Positions 63,390 through 64,000 of a DNA stretch of 64,000 nucleotides are shown here, in pieces. Made by a program: the position numbers and the translations under genes. Position 1 is the first letter of the stretch. Every line of letters begins with the position of its first letter. The stretch lies in NCBI GenBank assembly GCA_006218045.1, contig VBWB01000003.1, forward strand, positions 41,834-105,833, given 5' to 3'. The notes beneath the pieces were generated by a model, which was not told the origin of the DNA, searched no databases, and saw only the letters and a list, made by a program, of their open reading frames with translations. Origin of the DNA: Stygiobacter sp. GTDB lineage: Bacteria; Pseudomonadota; Alphaproteobacteria; Rhodospirillales; Magnetospirillaceae.

Positions 63390-63585
63390 CACGCACCTCC
63401 AGATAGGAGCACTTAGTTTATGCGTTGACTTTAAAATATCAATCTTTAGTCGTACGCAAATACAGACAGAGCATGAGCTATTACAATTGTCCACCCAAAC
63501 CCCGCTAAATAATCAGCGCACCGTATGAGCGGTCCGCACCCATTCAGGCAACGGAGCACGCCATTTGCGGCAATCACCTAAAAAG
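63390..63585. other. Low-GC intergenic region
   Basis: This 196-bp stretch holds no gene, hairpin or promoter that I can support beyond AT-rich runs (for example TTTAAAATATCAA near 63430). It continues the low GC content of the adjacent protease gene. Confidence 0.5.
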
Positions 63586-63615
63586 AAAACCCCGCCAGTT
63601 TCCTGACGGGGTTTT
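63586..63615 (-). terminator. Intrinsic terminator of glnA
   Basis: AAAACCCCGCCAG and CTGACGGGGTTTT form a 13-position stem with one mismatch and loop TTTC. On the minus strand it ends in a T-tract, 61 bp after the glnA stop. Confidence 0.85.
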
Positions 63616-63676
63616 CCTTGACCGGTCACCACCTCCTTACCGGGGGTGATGGAAACCGCAGCAGCCCTTATTCGGA

Positions 63677-64000
63677 TCAGACCGAGTAGTACATGGAGAA
63701 TTCCACCGGGTGCGGGGTGTGCTCGAACTTGAACACTTCCTCGAACTTGAGGTCGATATAGGCCTCGATGAATTCCTTCGAGAACACATCGCCCTTGCAC
63801 AGGAAGTCGTTGTCGGCCCGCAGGCTTTCCAGGGCTTCACGCAAGCTGCCGCACACGGTCGGGACCTGCTTGAGCTCTTCCGGGGGAAGGTCGTACAGGT
63901 TCTTGTCCATGGCTTCGCCGGGATGGATCTTGTTGGCGATACCGTCCAGGCCGGCCATCAGCATGGCGGAGAAGGCCAGATAGGGGTTCGCGCCCGGATC
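63677..64000 (-). CDS. glnA: Glutamine synthetase type I, 3' end (partial)
   Basis: The last 107 codons of glutamine synthetase run off the window edge. The frame begins with [20 protein letters not shown] and ends [14 protein letters not shown], both strongly conserved at the C-terminus of GlnA-I. The enzyme makes glutamine from glutamate, NH4+ and ATP. The adenylylation Tyr region (NLYDLPPEE) is present, so GlnE control is expected. The 5' part lies beyond 64000. Confidence 0.95.
   Translation of the reverse strand, partial: DPGANPYLAFSAMLMAGLDGIANKIHPGEAMDKNLYDLPPEELKQVPTVCGSLREALESLRADNDFLCKGDVFSKEFIEAYIDLKFEEVFKFEHTPHPVEFSMYYSV

Overview
The window is a GC-rich chromosomal segment that reads as an alphaproteobacterium, most likely a Rhodospirillales/Magnetospirillum-type organism. 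This is inferred from FlbT, DUF1491, an ECF41 sigma factor, a GDT1 exporter behind a manganese riboswitch, CheZ plus hemerythrins, and codon usage. Nothing in the sequence proves the genus. No rRNA, CRISPR array, transposase, integrase or replication origin was seen.

Layout. (1) 18-4923: ECF41 sigma factor with its AhpD-like partner and a candidate autoregulatory promoter, YciB, a lipoprotein, and a TauE permease divergent from a LysR regulator. (2) 5089-22618: one tight 12-gene plus-strand operon, the most interesting part of the window. It holds homologues of the poorly understood SrfA, SrfB (actin/Hsp70-fold ATPase) and SrfC (P-loop GTPase-like) proteins. Around them are an SrfA-like/vWA fusion, a SEL1-repeat membrane protein, a secreted vWA protein, a FtsX/MacB-type ABC pair, a formylglycine-generating-enzyme-like protein, two coiled-coil lipoproteins and a trypsin-like protease. 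I read it as an NTP-driven machine at the inner membrane with periplasmic effectors. (3) 22625-29991: valine/isoleucine catabolism and malonyl-CoA synthetase, with a GntR regulator and palindromic operator candidates. (4) 29988-42145: a branched-chain-amino-acid-type ABC transporter interleaved with two acyl-CoA ligases, then an aldehyde dehydrogenase, a thiolase and an acyl-CoA dehydrogenase. This looks like an uptake and beta-oxidation-like route for an organic acid. (5) 42226-50238: universal stress protein, thioesterase, two divergent hybrid histidine kinases, CheZ and a hemerythrin. (6) 50348-60948: mixed housekeeping genes, including a second hemerythrin, a cyclic-nucleotide-gated K+ channel, RidA, FlbT, MarR, an M17 aminopeptidase and a GST. 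(7) 61034-64000: tRNA-Pro(CGG), the GDT1 exporter with a yybP-ykoY riboswitch, a lower-GC lipoprotein protease, and the 3' end of glnA.

Intergenic DNA carries several repeat types: three paired-palindrome REP/BIME-like copies (39712, 43055, 48706), a MITE-like element with self-palindromic ends (48874-49013), an ACACGAATGA decamer hairpin (23431), and 25-bp tandem repeats (4905 and 57201). Coordinates come from reading the sequence. Family names come from motif recognition, since no database search was possible.
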